Shown: piece after piece, positions 51,086-60,467 of the stretch
How the letters are laid out: every line of letters begins with the position of its first letter
How positions within the stretch are numbered: the stretch's first letter is position 1
Notes under the pieces: model-generated
Told to the model about the DNA's origin: nothing
Databases searched by the model: none
The model's input: only the letters and a program-made list of their open reading frames with translations
Translations under genes and position numbers: made by a program
From: Pelagibacteraceae bacterium AG-349-E10
GTDB lineage: Bacteria > Pseudomonadota > Alphaproteobacteria > HIMB59
Assembly: GCA_003281065.1 (NCBI GenBank)
Contig: QCDA01000004.1
Span: 1-64,000, forward strand
Direction: 5' to 3'
Length of the DNA: 64,000 bases

Positions 51086-53638
51086 CTAAAAAATAGACAT
51101 CAAATCCTTTTCAATTGATTTGAGTAATTTCTCATCTTTGATTTTTTGATTATTGCTATTTGTTAATTGAAAAATATCGAAAACCTTTTCACCGTATGTG
51201 GAGATTTTTGCTGATTGAACACTTATTTGTTTGTTATGAAATACTCCCAAAATATCCATTAACAATCCAGGTCTATCGCCAGATAATATTTGAAAAGTAG
51301 TTACTTGCTTACTCATATTGTTATCAATTGTGATTTGAGGATTGACTATAAGTTTGTGTTTATCTTTGCTTAACATTTTTAAGGGCTTTAAGTCTCTTTT
51401 ATCTAAAGCGTTCATTACATGTTTAGCTGCTCTTTTTTGTTCGTTTAAATCTAAAACACCTTTATTTAAAAAATTGGTTACCCAAAAGACATCTATTACC
51501 TGATTATTATTTAAAGATATTATTCTAGAACTTAGAATGTTTGATTGAGAGTGTGTAAACCCAGAAACTATATCTTTTAATATTCCTGGTCTATTTTTAC
51601 TCGTTACAACGACAGCACTATATTCTTTATTTTCATAATTAAGAAAATTAACAGAGTTAATAATTTTTGCTTTTTTATTTCTTTGGTAAATTTTAAAGAT
51701 ATCTACAATCATTCTTGATGAAAATGCTTCCCAAAATTGATTAGGAAATTCTTTAATCGACTTTTCTATAAACTTTTTTAAATTAACATCTGATTGCTGC
51801 AATACTGATTTTTTTAATGACTCTTGAACAGAGGTTGAATAAGTTTTTGTATCTAAACCTCTTTGTAGAAAATCTCTTGCATTATAAAATAAACTTCTGA
51901 GTAGGCTTATCCTCCATTCGTTTAGAACATTTGGTCCAACAGAAGCAATGTCACATAAGGTAAAAAGAAATAATGAGTTTATTTTTTCTTCTGTATTTGC
52001 AACAGATGTAAATTTAGCAATTGCCTCAGGGCTTTGAGTGTCATTTTTAAAAGCTGTATCACTCATTGCTAAATGATTTTCAACTAACCAAAGTGTTAAT
52101 TCTTTTATTTCCTTAGAGACAGGAAGTCTTTTGAGAATCTTATTTGTTAATTCTTTTCCGTAAACAGAATGGCTTTTATGACCTTTCTTTCCAATATCAT
52201 GGAATAGTAACGCGAGGTGAAGGGCTTCTCTGTAATTTAATCTACTATAAATTTCATTATAAAAAGATTTTTGCCGTAGCTCACTCAAGTTGTGTAGTGT
52301 TAATAATAGATGTTCGTCTGTGGTGTAATGGTGGTAAATATCAAATTGAACCTGTCCCCAAACCCTCCCAAACTCAGGAAATATTTCACTAAATAAACGA
52401 GTATCGTTAAAGTCATGTAGTGCCTGTATGGGATTTTTCTTAGAAATAAATATGTTCAAAAGTGACTGTATTTGGTGACTATCAGTAGTTTTTTTTAAGA
52501 TTTTTCTTTTTTCCTCTAATGTCTTTATAAAGCGAGGATGAATTAGCAAATTATGCTCTAAAGATTTTTCAAAAACTTTAGCCCAATTTAGTTGAAGGTT
52601 TCTAGGAGTGTTGTTTTTTAAATTAAGAAATCCTTTTTCAATAATAAATTCTTTTTCTAAAGATTTTGTTTTTGTAGGCTTTCTCTTATAAATAGTCTTA
52701 ATAATTAAATCCTCAGGAAGCTTAGAATAAAAAGTTCTAAGGAGAGAATTAATTTTAGCAACATTGACAAATAAACTTTTCATGAAAACCTCAACTCCTT
52801 TTTCATTCTTTTTATCTTTATAAGAGAGTTTCTTTGAAATTTTTAATTGGTTTTCTATTGATAGAAGATCACCTTTATTTTCATTAAAAAAATGGATAAA
52901 TGCTCGAATAGTTAACAAAAACTTCCATGAGTTTTTTAATTCTTTAATTTCATCTTTTGTATAAATATTGATTAATACTAAGTCTTCAAGTTTATAAATA
53001 TTGAACATGAAGATTGATACCCATAATATTGTGTGAATATCCCTTAGACCCCCAATACCCTCTTTAATATTTGGTTCTAAGTTACTTTTAATACCAATTT
53101 TATAATCATGTCTTTCAACCAACTCTTTGAGTTTTAACTCACTAAGTTTGAGAGGATTTAATTTGCCAATTAAAATCTTAATTGATCTTATAAATTCACC
53201 ATATTGTATTTCATCTCCAATCAAATACCGAGACTCAATAAATTTTGTAATAGTTTTTATATCTTTTTTAGAGTCAATTAATGCTTGCTTAATTGTTAAA
53301 AAAGAAATTCCAACTTCTAATCCAACATCCCAAAGTGAATTGTTTAAAGCTGTAATAAAACCTCTGATATTTTTATTTGATTTTTTATAAATGAATAATA
53401 AATCAACATCGCTTTTAGGAGATAAATCTTGTCTTCCATATCCCCCAACCGCAATTAAAGTAAAATCTTCTACGGTGTATGTTTTTTTAATTTCGCTTAC
53501 AATATCTTTTACAATTGTGTCGACTAAATCTGTGTGTTTTTGATTAAAATAAAACCCGTTATTACTTTTAGCTAGTTTTTTAAATAGCTTTTCCTTTTCC
53601 TGTTTATATTTAGTTTTAAGCTGTGAGGGGTGTTTCAT
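51086..53638 (-). CDS. glnD: PII uridylyltransferase/uridylyl-removing enzyme GlnD
   Basis: 850 residues. The N-terminal nucleotidyltransferase motif is GGYGRQDLSPKSDVDLLF; the GlnD-type helical region follows; the HD domain has HHYTTDEH and LLFHDIGKKG; two ACT domains lie at about 680-760 and 775-850 with SRPGILKDIV-like blocks (KNRPGILKDI, GDRPGLLMDI). It senses glutamine and modifies PII. No glnB or glnK is in the window. Strand and spacing suggest its own promoter in the 114-base gap to the PhoU-like gene. Confidence 0.96.
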   Translation of the reverse strand: MKHPSQLKTKYKQEKEKLFKKLAKSNNGFYFNQKHTDLVDTIVKDIVSEIKKTYTVEDFTLIAVGGYGRQDLSPKSDVDLLFIYKKSNKNIRGFITALNNSLWDVGLEVGISFLTIKQALIDSKKDIKTITKFIESRYLIGDEIQYGEFIRSIKILIGKLNPLKLSELKLKELVERHDYKIGIKSNLEPNIKEGIGGLRDIHTILWVSIFMFNIYKLEDLVLINIYTKDEIKELKNSWKFLLTIRAFIHFFNENKGDLLSIENQLKISKKLSYKDKKNEKGVEVFMKSLFVNVAKINSLLRTFYSKLPEDLIIKTIYKRKPTKTKSLEKEFIIEKGFLNLKNNTPRNLQLNWAKVFEKSLEHNLLIHPRFIKTLEEKRKILKKTTDSHQIQSLLNIFISKKNPIQALHDFNDTRLFSEIFPEFGRVWGQVQFDIYHHYTTDEHLLLTLHNLSELRQKSFYNEIYSRLNYREALHLALLFHDIGKKGHKSHSVYGKELTNKILKRLPVSKEIKELTLWLVENHLAMSDTAFKNDTQSPEAIAKFTSVANTEEKINSLFLFTLCDIASVGPNVLNEWRISLLRSLFYNARDFLQRGLDTKTYSTSVQESLKKSVLQQSDVNLKKFIEKSIKEFPNQFWEAFSSRMIVDIFKIYQRNKKAKIINSVNFLNYENKEYSAVVVTSKNRPGILKDIVSGFTHSQSNILSSRIISLNNNQVIDVFWVTNFLNKGVLDLNEQKRAAKHVMNALDKRDLKPLKMLSKDKHKLIVNPQITIDNNMSKQVTTFQILSGDRPGLLMDILGVFHNKQISVQSAKISTYGEKVFDIFQLTNSNNQKIKDEKLLKSIEKDLMSIF

Positions 53639-53752
53639 TTTTAAGTTTATATTAAAGAAAAAAGCTAAAAATAACGATTTTTTTTAATATTTCTAGAAAT
53701 TACATATATAAAATTGTAATATCTTTAAGTTTTAAAGGTAACACACCCCATC

Positions 53753-54421
53753 ATGTTCGGTTTAAAAACAAGTAAAATATCATTATTCAGTGACACCAAA
53801 AAACTTGAAAAAGATATCGATGAATTTGTCAATATCCTTTCAGAAGTTGGTTTAGCATTTAAATCTATTGTCAGAACTTATTTAACACATTCTAAAAATG
53901 GAAACTTCGATGAAATGGTGGAAAAAGTCACAGAAATGGAAAGTAAGGCAGATACAATCACAAAAGAGATTGAACACGCTTTGTATGAGGAAACTTTAAT
54001 ACCTGATGCAAGAAGTGACGTGCTGAGACTTTTAGAACACTTAGATGAGCTAATTGGAATGTATCAGGGTAATTGTTATCACTTCTCTATCCAAAAACCT
54101 GACTTCCCAGAAGAGTTTCATGAAGATTTAATAGGTCTCACCGAAACAGTAGTAAGTTGTGTTGAATCTTTATGTTTAACTGTGCGTTCTTTTTTTCGCG
54201 ATACAAAATCAGTGAGAGATAATGCACATAAAGTAACTTATTTCGAAAAAGAGTCTGATATTAAATTTAGTTCTCTTGCTAGAAGGATCTTTAACTCAGA
54301 TCTTAACTTAGATCAAAAAATGCATCTAAGATATTTTGTAGAAAAAATTGACCGCATATGCGATCAAGCTGAAGATATAGCTGACGAATTAATTATTTAT
54401 TCAATTAAACGATCAGTTTAA
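53753..54421 (+). CDS. PhoU-like DUF47 family protein
   Basis: 222 residues, almost all helical, with two PhoU-type three-helix bundles. Conserved segments include ESKADTITKEIEHALYEETLIPDARSDVLRLLEHLDELIG (cited by PDARSDVLRLLEHLDE) and FEKESDIKFSSLARRIF. DUF47 proteins pair with PiT phosphate permeases and are thought to regulate or assist them. It is seven bases upstream of the PiT gene, so both belong to one operon. Confidence 0.88.
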   Translation: MFGLKTSKISLFSDTKKLEKDIDEFVNILSEVGLAFKSIVRTYLTHSKNGNFDEMVEKVTEMESKADTITKEIEHALYEETLIPDARSDVLRLLEHLDELIGMYQGNCYHFSIQKPDFPEEFHEDLIGLTETVVSCVESLCLTVRSFFRDTKSVRDNAHKVTYFEKESDIKFSSLARRIFNSDLNLDQKMHLRYFVEKIDRICDQAEDIADELIIYSIKRSV

Positions 54422-54428
54422 TTAACTT

Positions 54429-55481
54429 ATGGAATTAACTATTTTACTTTTCTTGCTTGGTGGACTATTTCTTGGATGGTCTTTAGGTGCTAATGATGCG
54501 GCAAACGTTTTTGGAACAGCTGTGGGCACCCGAATGGTTAACTTTAGAACAGCTGCAATAATATGTAGTATCTTTGTTATCCTTGGCGCTGTGATTAGTG
54601 GAGCAGGTACAACTGAAACGCTAGGAAAATTAGGAGCTATAAACGCACTTCCAGGTGCTTTTGCATGTTGTGTAGCCGCTGGGTTCTCTGTTTATTTAAT
54701 GACCAAGTCTGGTTTGCCTGTTTCTACCACTCAAGCTATTGTGGGTGCAATAATTGGTTGGAATATTTTTACAGGATCAAGTATTGACTTTGGTGTTTTA
54801 ACAACAATTTTCGCAACTTGGATAATTTGCCCTATTTTAGCGGGTTTGATATCGATTGGAATATACATTGGACTAAAAAAATTTATTGCAGCTTCAAAAA
54901 TACACTTATTAAGATTAGATGCATATACAAGGGCAGCTCTATTATTGGCGGGTGCTTTTGGCGCTTACAGCCTTGGTGCAAATAATATTGCAAACGTGAT
55001 GGGTGTTTTTGTAAATATTTCTCCATTTACAGACATTAATGTATTGAACTTTTTTATAATCACATCTGTTCAACAACTTTTTTTAATTGGAGGGTTAGCA
55101 ATAGCGGTTGGAGTATTTACTTACTCAAAGAAAGTTATGTTCACTGTTGGAAATGATTTACTTAAGCTATCACCTTTATCAGCATTTGTGATAGTTCTTT
55201 CACACTCCATTGTTTTATTTTTATTTGCCTCACAGGGAATTAGTAGTTTTTTAACTTCATTAAATTTACCCGCAATACCATTAGTTCCTGTCTCTAGTTC
55301 ACAAGCTATCGTTGGAGGGGTCATAGGCATAGGTTTTTTAAAAGGGGGCAAAGAGGTTAAATGGTCAGTCGCAGGAAAAATTTCTATTGGTTGGGTTGTT
55401 CTCCCTATCATTACAATGATTATTGCAATGTTTATTTTATATATATTAACATATATGTTTAACTTAAATGTGGTGTTCTAA
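54429..55481 (+). CDS. pit: PiT-type inorganic phosphate permease
   Basis: 350 residues, about ten membrane helices. The two PiT signature sequences are present: GANDAANVFGTAVG near residue 20 and GANNIANVMGVF near 185, with the repeated PVSTTQAIVG and PVSSSQAIVGG blocks. It imports phosphate with protons or sodium at low affinity. It is paired with the DUF47 gene upstream and begins the phosphorus region of this window. Confidence 0.95.
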   Translation: MELTILLFLLGGLFLGWSLGANDAANVFGTAVGTRMVNFRTAAIICSIFVILGAVISGAGTTETLGKLGAINALPGAFACCVAAGFSVYLMTKSGLPVSTTQAIVGAIIGWNIFTGSSIDFGVLTTIFATWIICPILAGLISIGIYIGLKKFIAASKIHLLRLDAYTRAALLLAGAFGAYSLGANNIANVMGVFVNISPFTDINVLNFFIITSVQQLFLIGGLAIAVGVFTYSKKVMFTVGNDLLKLSPLSAFVIVLSHSIVLFLFASQGISSFLTSLNLPAIPLVPVSSSQAIVGGVIGIGFLKGGKEVKWSVAGKISIGWVVLPIITMIIAMFILYILTYMFNLNVVF

Positions 55482-55548
55482 TCTGTATGAAAGTTTAAAA
55501 AATTTTTTGTATATTTTACAAAAACTTCAGTATTTAATAAAAAATTAA

Positions 55549-56673
55549 ATGGCCAAATCTAAATATGAATTAATTGTTGTGGGAGCGGGTGTCGTTGGTA
55601 TGGGCATTGCTTTAGCCGCACACAAAAAAGGGGTAAAAAAAATTTTAGTAATTGATCGTCATCAAGCATGTACTGGCGCTTCTATTAGAAATTTTGGTTT
55701 TATAACTATAACTGGCCTTAGGCAAAAATTGATGCAAAAAAGAGCTCTCAGATCGAGAGACATCTGGCTTGATCTAACCAAAAAAGCAAAAATAAAAGTC
55801 AACCATCGTGGTCTTTATCTTTTAGCACAACATAAAGAAAGTATGCCTGTTTTAGAGGAGTATCTAAAGGTTGATCCTCGTAAAACAGTAAAACTCCTAT
55901 CAAAAAAGGAAATTGCTGCAGAAAGCTCTTTGTTCCAAAACAATAAGGTTTTTGGTGGTTTATATAGTAGTGATGAGGTTCGAATTGAGCCACGTCTTGC
56001 TATTCCCGCAGTGGCAAAATATTTACAATCCATTGGTATCGACTTTTTATGGAAGGAAGAAGTTTTAGATTTTTCCCATAAACAAATAATTACTCAAAAA
56101 AGAAAAATTGATTATAAAAATTTGATTATGGCACCAGGTAATCATCTTAAAGGTTTAGGGAGAGATATTTTTGAAAAAAAGGAAGTTCAATCAAGCAGGT
56201 TACATATGCTTCGAATAATGCCAAAGAAAAAAATTAAGTTACCGGGAGGTATTATGGCAGATTTAACTTTGATGAGATATCCTGGTTACGAAAATCTTCC
56301 CTCTAAGAAAAAGCTTGATAAAGTTATAAAGAAAACATCTAAAGCAGAATTAGATAATGGTATTCATGTCATTGCTGTTCAAGGAAATGATGGTTCATTA
56401 ACTATTGGTGACTCTCATCATTACACTCATGACACCCATTTTCCATTTGAAAATGAAAAAATTGATAACTTAATTTTAAAAAAATTTGATCAGGTCTTAC
56501 CAATTGGTAAATATGATGTCATTGAGCGATGGGTTGGAGAATACCCTGCAGGAAAAAAAGATTATCTTGATCACTGGATAGATAAAAATATTTGTATTGC
56601 AAATGTTACAACTGGTATAGGCATGTCTACCGGATTTTCATTTGCAGAGGATGTCATAAATAAACTTTATTAA
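55549..56673 (+). CDS. FAD-dependent oxidoreductase of the phosphonate-associated (TIGR03364/PbfD-like) type
   Basis: 374 residues of the DAO fold. GAGVVGMG (12-19) binds FAD, TGASIRNFGFITITG is characteristic of the group seen beside aminoethylphosphonate genes, and VTTGIGMSTGFSFAED is the C-terminal FAD block. Members are reported to oxidise 2-aminoethylphosphonate or its N-methyl forms to phosphonoacetaldehyde. Here it precedes a DMT transporter, a HAD phosphatase and an aminoethylphosphonate-type ABC transporter, which supports that role; the exact substrate is an inference. Confidence 0.78.
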   Translation: MAKSKYELIVVGAGVVGMGIALAAHKKGVKKILVIDRHQACTGASIRNFGFITITGLRQKLMQKRALRSRDIWLDLTKKAKIKVNHRGLYLLAQHKESMPVLEEYLKVDPRKTVKLLSKKEIAAESSLFQNNKVFGGLYSSDEVRIEPRLAIPAVAKYLQSIGIDFLWKEEVLDFSHKQIITQKRKIDYKNLIMAPGNHLKGLGRDIFEKKEVQSSRLHMLRIMPKKKIKLPGGIMADLTLMRYPGYENLPSKKKLDKVIKKTSKAELDNGIHVIAVQGNDGSLTIGDSHHYTHDTHFPFENEKIDNLILKKFDQVLPIGKYDVIERWVGEYPAGKKDYLDHWIDKNICIANVTTGIGMSTGFSFAEDVINKLY

Positions 56674-56699
56674 ATTTATAAAGTTTTTAAGCTAAAATT

Positions 56700-57554
56700 T
56701 TGTCAATTACTCTTTTCATTATAATAATTTTTACTGCTTTAGCGCATACAACATGGAATGTTTTATTAAAACAATCAGATAACAAAGCTCTATTCCTTAG
56801 ATGTTTCACATTGATGGGAAGTATTATATTTATCCCTACTTTATTTTTTATTGAACCTTTGCCTTCTAATGCTTTCATATTTTTAGCAGCATCTTTATTT
56901 ATTCATATTTTTTATAATATTTTTCTGATCAAAATGTATAAACACTCTGAGATATCTTTCTCTTATCCCATCGCTCGGGGTAGCCCCATATTAATATTAC
57001 TTTTTATTACACCTTTATTATTAGGCGACCAAATTAGTTATTTAAATAATATTGGAGCCTTAATTTTAATAAGTGGAATTTTCTTTCTAATATTTTCAGA
57101 AGGCGATTACAAAAAAATTGATTTTAAAGGTTTGGGATTATCTTTAATGGTAGCTAGCACAATTGTTGTTTATACACTTGTCGATGCAACTGGAGCTAGA
57201 ATATCAGATAATGGTTTCTCATACGGGATGTATATGTTTGCTATGGAGGGAATTATTTTTAATATTGCTTATATTCTTGTATTCAAAGATAAAAAAATTC
57301 CCCTAAAGTTTATCTCCAAAGAAAAAAATAATATTTTATTTGCTAGTGTATTGGTTACGTTTGCCTATCTTCCAATACTTTATGCTTATACTAAAATAAA
57401 TGTTCCATCAGTGGCGGCGCTAAGAGAAATAAGTATTTTATTTACGTCTATTTATGGAGTTTATTTTTTAAAAGAAAAATTTGGACTTGTTAAAGTTATC
57501 TCTGCTGCACTTGTTGTAATTGGTTGTGTTATTATTAGAACAGCAACAAGCTAA
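56700..57554 (+). CDS. EamA/DMT-superfamily transporter
   Basis: 284 residues from a TTG start, ten membrane helices in two EamA halves. The first half ends around GALILISGIFFLIFSEG, the second around REISILFTSIYGVYFLKEKFG (cited by SIYGVYFLKEKFG). The early helix ALAHTTWNVLLKQS is common in this class. It lies between the FAD oxidase and the HAD gene, 26 bases after the former, so it may move a phosphonate-related compound or an amine; this is only positional. It overlaps the HAD gene tail to tail by four bases. Confidence 0.83.
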   Translation: MSITLFIIIIFTALAHTTWNVLLKQSDNKALFLRCFTLMGSIIFIPTLFFIEPLPSNAFIFLAASLFIHIFYNIFLIKMYKHSEISFSYPIARGSPILILLFITPLLLGDQISYLNNIGALILISGIFFLIFSEGDYKKIDFKGLGLSLMVASTIVVYTLVDATGARISDNGFSYGMYMFAMEGIIFNIAYILVFKDKKIPLKFISKEKNNILFASVLVTFAYLPILYAYTKINVPSVAALREISILFTSIYGVYFLKEKFGLVKVISAALVVIGCVIIRTATS

Positions 57555-58201
57555 TTAGAGAAAAATTTATTAAACTCTTTGTAACCCATCAATTTTGGAA
57601 TACGAAATTTAATTTTTTTAGGTAAATTTTTATCATGGTCAGTATGGCGTAAAACTTTTTGAACCTTTGCTTTTAGTGCTGCCTCTATTCCTACATCTGA
57701 GTCTTCAATTACCAAAATATCACTTGGCCTAAGTCCCAACTTTTTTGTACCGATTACATAACCGTCTTTATTAGGTTTATAAGGAACGTTACCTGTGCAA
57801 GAAGTAATATTCCCTTTAAAAAAACCGTACAAATTATTTTTTTTTAAAATTTTTAGTATGTAATTATGATGAGCATTAGAGACAATACCTACTTTTAAAT
57901 TGGTCGAACGTAAAAAATTTTTCAGGTGCGGGTAGATACGAGGACTTTGCTCTGCAAAAGCTGTTTTGAGATTTTTTCTGTAATTACTCATTATTTTTGA
58001 GAGGTTGTAATTATCCTCCAATAAAAGTCTTTTAAATAAATCCTCTGATATAATTCCAATAGTAGATTTTTGTTTAACACTCTTGTCATAATTCAGACCC
58101 ATTTTTTTGAGAGTTAATATTGCAGTGCCAAACCATATTTTCTCTGACTCTGCAATTACCCCATCAAAATCAAATAAGATACCCTTAATTTTTTTTGTCA
58201 T
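57551..58201 (-). CDS. HAD-family phosphatase (beta-phosphoglucomutase/phosphoglycolate phosphatase-like)
   Basis: 216 residues. HAD motif I is FDFDGVIAESE (nucleophile D11, acid D13), motif II is VGIVSNAHH, motif III the Lys in YKPNKDGYV, motif IV EDSDVGIEAALKA. A helical cap follows motif I. In phosphonatase (PhnX), motif I reads D-x-A-G-T and the cap supplies a Schiff-base lysine; the FDFDG motif here argues for an ordinary phosphatase or mutase instead. It is on the minus strand between the DMT transporter and the phosphonate transporter. Confidence 0.8.
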   Translation of the reverse strand: MTKKIKGILFDFDGVIAESEKIWFGTAILTLKKMGLNYDKSVKQKSTIGIISEDLFKRLLLEDNYNLSKIMSNYRKNLKTAFAEQSPRIYPHLKNFLRSTNLKVGIVSNAHHNYILKILKKNNLYGFFKGNITSCTGNVPYKPNKDGYVIGTKKLGLRPSDILVIEDSDVGIEAALKAKVQKVLRHTDHDKNLPKKIKFRIPKLMGYKEFNKFFSN

Positions 58202-58312
58202 TTATCAGCACTTTCAAGCATTTTAGTAGTTATAAACAGTCAAAAAGTAATAAATCTTTAACATAACTAAATTAGATTTATACTAATTATTCATTATTAC
58301 GGAGGAAATGTA

Positions 58313-59335
58313 ATGGTAAAAATTAAAAGTCTTTTTTTAATACTTACTGTTTTCATGTTTGGGTCAGCTTCATTGATGGCTAAAACACAGCTCACTGTTT
58401 ACACAGCTGTTGAAGCAGAGGATTTAAAAAAGTATGCAAAAACATTCAATGAGGACCATCCAGATATTGAAATAAACTGGGTTAGAGACTCAACGGGTAT
58501 TATCACAGCAAAACTTTTAGCTGAAAAAGACAATCCTCAAGCAGATATCATTTGGGGTTTGGCAGGAACAAGTGCAATGCTTATGAAAGCTGAAGGTATG
58601 TTTGAGCCTTATGCACCGAAGGGTTTAGATCAGCTTGATCCTAAATTCCGTGACTCAGCGAACCCTCCTTCATGGACAGGAATGGACGCATGGGTTGCAG
58701 CTGTATGTGTTAATACAATTGAAGCAGAAAAGTATGGTTTACCAATGCCTGGTTCATGGGAAGACTTAACCAAACCCGTTTATGAAGGCCACGTAGCTAT
58801 GCCAAATCCAAATTCATCTGGAACTGGATTTTTAGATGTTTCTAGTTGGTTACAAATCTTTGGTGAAGATGGTGGTTGGGACTATATGGATAGACTTCAC
58901 AAAAACATATCTCACTACACTCATTCAGGATCTAAGCCTTGTAAGCAAGCTGCTTCAGGAGAAGTTCCAATTGGTGTATCTTTTGCATTTAGAGGCGCTA
59001 GATCTAAAGAGGCAGGAGCTCCAATTGAAATTATAGTTCCAGCAGAAGGTGTTGGATGGGAGATGGAAGCAACAGCTATTATTAAAGGTACTTCTAATTT
59101 AGAGGCTGCTAAAACTTTAGCTGATTGGTCTATTTCAAGAAAAGCTATGGAAATGTACAACGATGCTTATGCTGTTGTTGGTATGCCTGGTGTTGCAAAA
59201 CCAGTTAAACACTTCCCAGAGGGCTTATTAGAAGCGATGATCAAAAATGACTTTGAGTACGCTGCTAAAAATAGAAAAGATATCCTTGCTGAATGGCAAA
59301 GAAGATATGATTCTAAGTCTGAGCCTAAAAGCTAA
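58313..59335 (+). CDS. 2-Aminoethylphosphonate-type ABC transporter, substrate-binding protein (PhnS2/AepX-like)
   Basis: 340 residues. A signal peptide (1-23, ending LMA) precedes the binding domain: LTVYTAVEAEDLKKY, WGLAGTSAMLM, AMPNPNSSGTGFLD and the C-terminal RKDILAEWQRRYDSKSEP, a tail I associate with the PhnS2/AepX group. A ferric-iron binder of the same fold would show paired tyrosines, which are not evident. A strong CGGAGGAAATG leader precedes the ATG. Its terminator hairpin (59351-59382) precedes the ATPase gene, so it is probably made in excess. Confidence 0.78.
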   Translation: MVKIKSLFLILTVFMFGSASLMAKTQLTVYTAVEAEDLKKYAKTFNEDHPDIEINWVRDSTGIITAKLLAEKDNPQADIIWGLAGTSAMLMKAEGMFEPYAPKGLDQLDPKFRDSANPPSWTGMDAWVAAVCVNTIEAEKYGLPMPGSWEDLTKPVYEGHVAMPNPNSSGTGFLDVSSWLQIFGEDGGWDYMDRLHKNISHYTHSGSKPCKQAASGEVPIGVSFAFRGARSKEAGAPIEIIVPAEGVGWEMEATAIIKGTSNLEAAKTLADWSISRKAMEMYNDAYAVVGMPGVAKPVKHFPEGLLEAMIKNDFEYAAKNRKDILAEWQRRYDSKSEPKS

Positions 59336-59350
59336 ATAAATATCTTATAT

Positions 59351-59390
59351 AAAAAGCTTACAATTAATTTTGTAAGCTTTTTATTCTTTT
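59351..59390 (+). terminator. Rho-independent terminator/attenuator after the phosphonate-binding protein gene
   Basis: AAAAAGCTTACA (59351-59362) pairs perfectly with TGTAAGCTTTTT (59371-59382), 12 base pairs around an eight-base loop, followed by TTATTCTTTT. The stem's AT-rich base with a GC core is typical of terminators in AT-rich genomes. It lies between the binding-protein stop and the ATPase start (59398), so partial read-through would give more binding protein than membrane components. The A-run on the other side means it could also work in the reverse direction. Confidence 0.8.
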
Positions 59391-59397
59391 AAAAAAT

Positions 59398-60459
59398 ATG
59401 GAACAATATTTATCAGTTAAAAACGTAGCTAAATACTTTGGTAAATTTCAAGCTCTAAACAATATTAATTTTGATGTTAATGAAGGAGAGTTTGTTTGTA
59501 TTCTTGGGCCTTCGGGATGTGGTAAAACAACCCTTCTACGTGTAATAGCTGGATTGGAAAGCCAATCAGAAGGAACAATTCAACAAAATAATAATGATAT
59601 TTCCTTACTGCCGCCAGATCAAAGAGACTTTGGAATTGTATTTCAATCTTATGCTTTATTTCCTAATTTAACTGTTAAAGACAACATCTCATTTGGTTTA
59701 AAAACAAGAAAACAAAATAGAAATGAAATCGATAGTCGAGTTGACGAATTATTAAAATTAGTAGGGTTATCTGATCATATTAATAAGTACTCTGCGCAAT
59801 TATCAGGTGGTGAGCAGCAACGTGTTGCTTTGGCAAGAGCTTTAGCGCCTTCTCCGGGTTTATTATTATTAGACGAACCTCTTTCTGCCCTTGATGCCAA
59901 AGTTAGACAACATCTACGACTAGAAATTAAAAATCTTCAAAAGCAACTTGGTGTTACAACTATTATGGTTACACACGACCAAGAAGAAGCATTAACTATG
60001 GCCGATAGAATTATTCTAATGAATAATGGCGTTATAGAACAGGAAGGCTCTCCTCAAGATATTTATTCAAAACCAACAACTGCTTTTTCTGCAAATTTTA
60101 TCGGGACTACCAATTTATTTAAGGCAAAAAAAATATCTTCAAATTCAATAGAGATTCACGGATCTGTCTTAGAGTGCAATGATAATATCAATGATGATGT
60201 TTCAACGGTAACTATAAGACCTGAGGATATTAAAATCTCTGATAGTGGAGAAGGTAAAAATATTTTGAGTGGAACTATCAAAGAACTAGAATTCTTAGGA
60301 TCTAATATCAGAGGTCATATTGAGGTTAACTTTGAGTCTGATAAGGCTATTGTTCTTTGTAATTTTGCTGCCGAATTTATTCAAAATAAAAATATTCAAA
60401 CAAACGCCTCAATTAATATCTCTCTTCAACCTCATGCAATTAAAATTGTTAAAGAGTAA
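59398..60459 (+). CDS. 2-Aminoethylphosphonate-type ABC transporter, ATP-binding protein (PhnT2-like)
   Basis: 353 residues. Walker A GPSGCGKTT is at 37-45, the Q-loop FQSYALFPNLTV follows, the signature LSGGEQQRVALARAL is intact and the Walker B stretch is LLLLDEPLSALD. A C-terminal TOBE domain begins about residue 245. The N-terminal 240 residues resemble spermidine/ferric ABC ATPases; the partner genes decide the substrate. It is nine bases before the permease gene. Confidence 0.88.
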   Translation: MEQYLSVKNVAKYFGKFQALNNINFDVNEGEFVCILGPSGCGKTTLLRVIAGLESQSEGTIQQNNNDISLLPPDQRDFGIVFQSYALFPNLTVKDNISFGLKTRKQNRNEIDSRVDELLKLVGLSDHINKYSAQLSGGEQQRVALARALAPSPGLLLLDEPLSALDAKVRQHLRLEIKNLQKQLGVTTIMVTHDQEEALTMADRIILMNNGVIEQEGSPQDIYSKPTTAFSANFIGTTNLFKAKKISSNSIEIHGSVLECNDNINDDVSTVTIRPEDIKISDSGEGKNILSGTIKELEFLGSNIRGHIEVNFESDKAIVLCNFAAEFIQNKNIQTNASINISLQPHAIKIVKE

Positions 60460-60467
60460 TTTTTAGT

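Noticed and set aside
52144..53390. Open reading frames antisense to glnD, hslU, dnaK and other long genes
   Set aside because: They are shadows of real genes in other frames, with no ribosome site, no recognisable domain and low-complexity translations.
57551..58201. HAD protein as phosphonoacetaldehyde hydrolase PhnX
   Set aside because: Motif I is FDFDG with a second Asp at +2, whereas PhnX has D-x-A-G-T, and no cap-domain lysine in the PhnX context could be seen.
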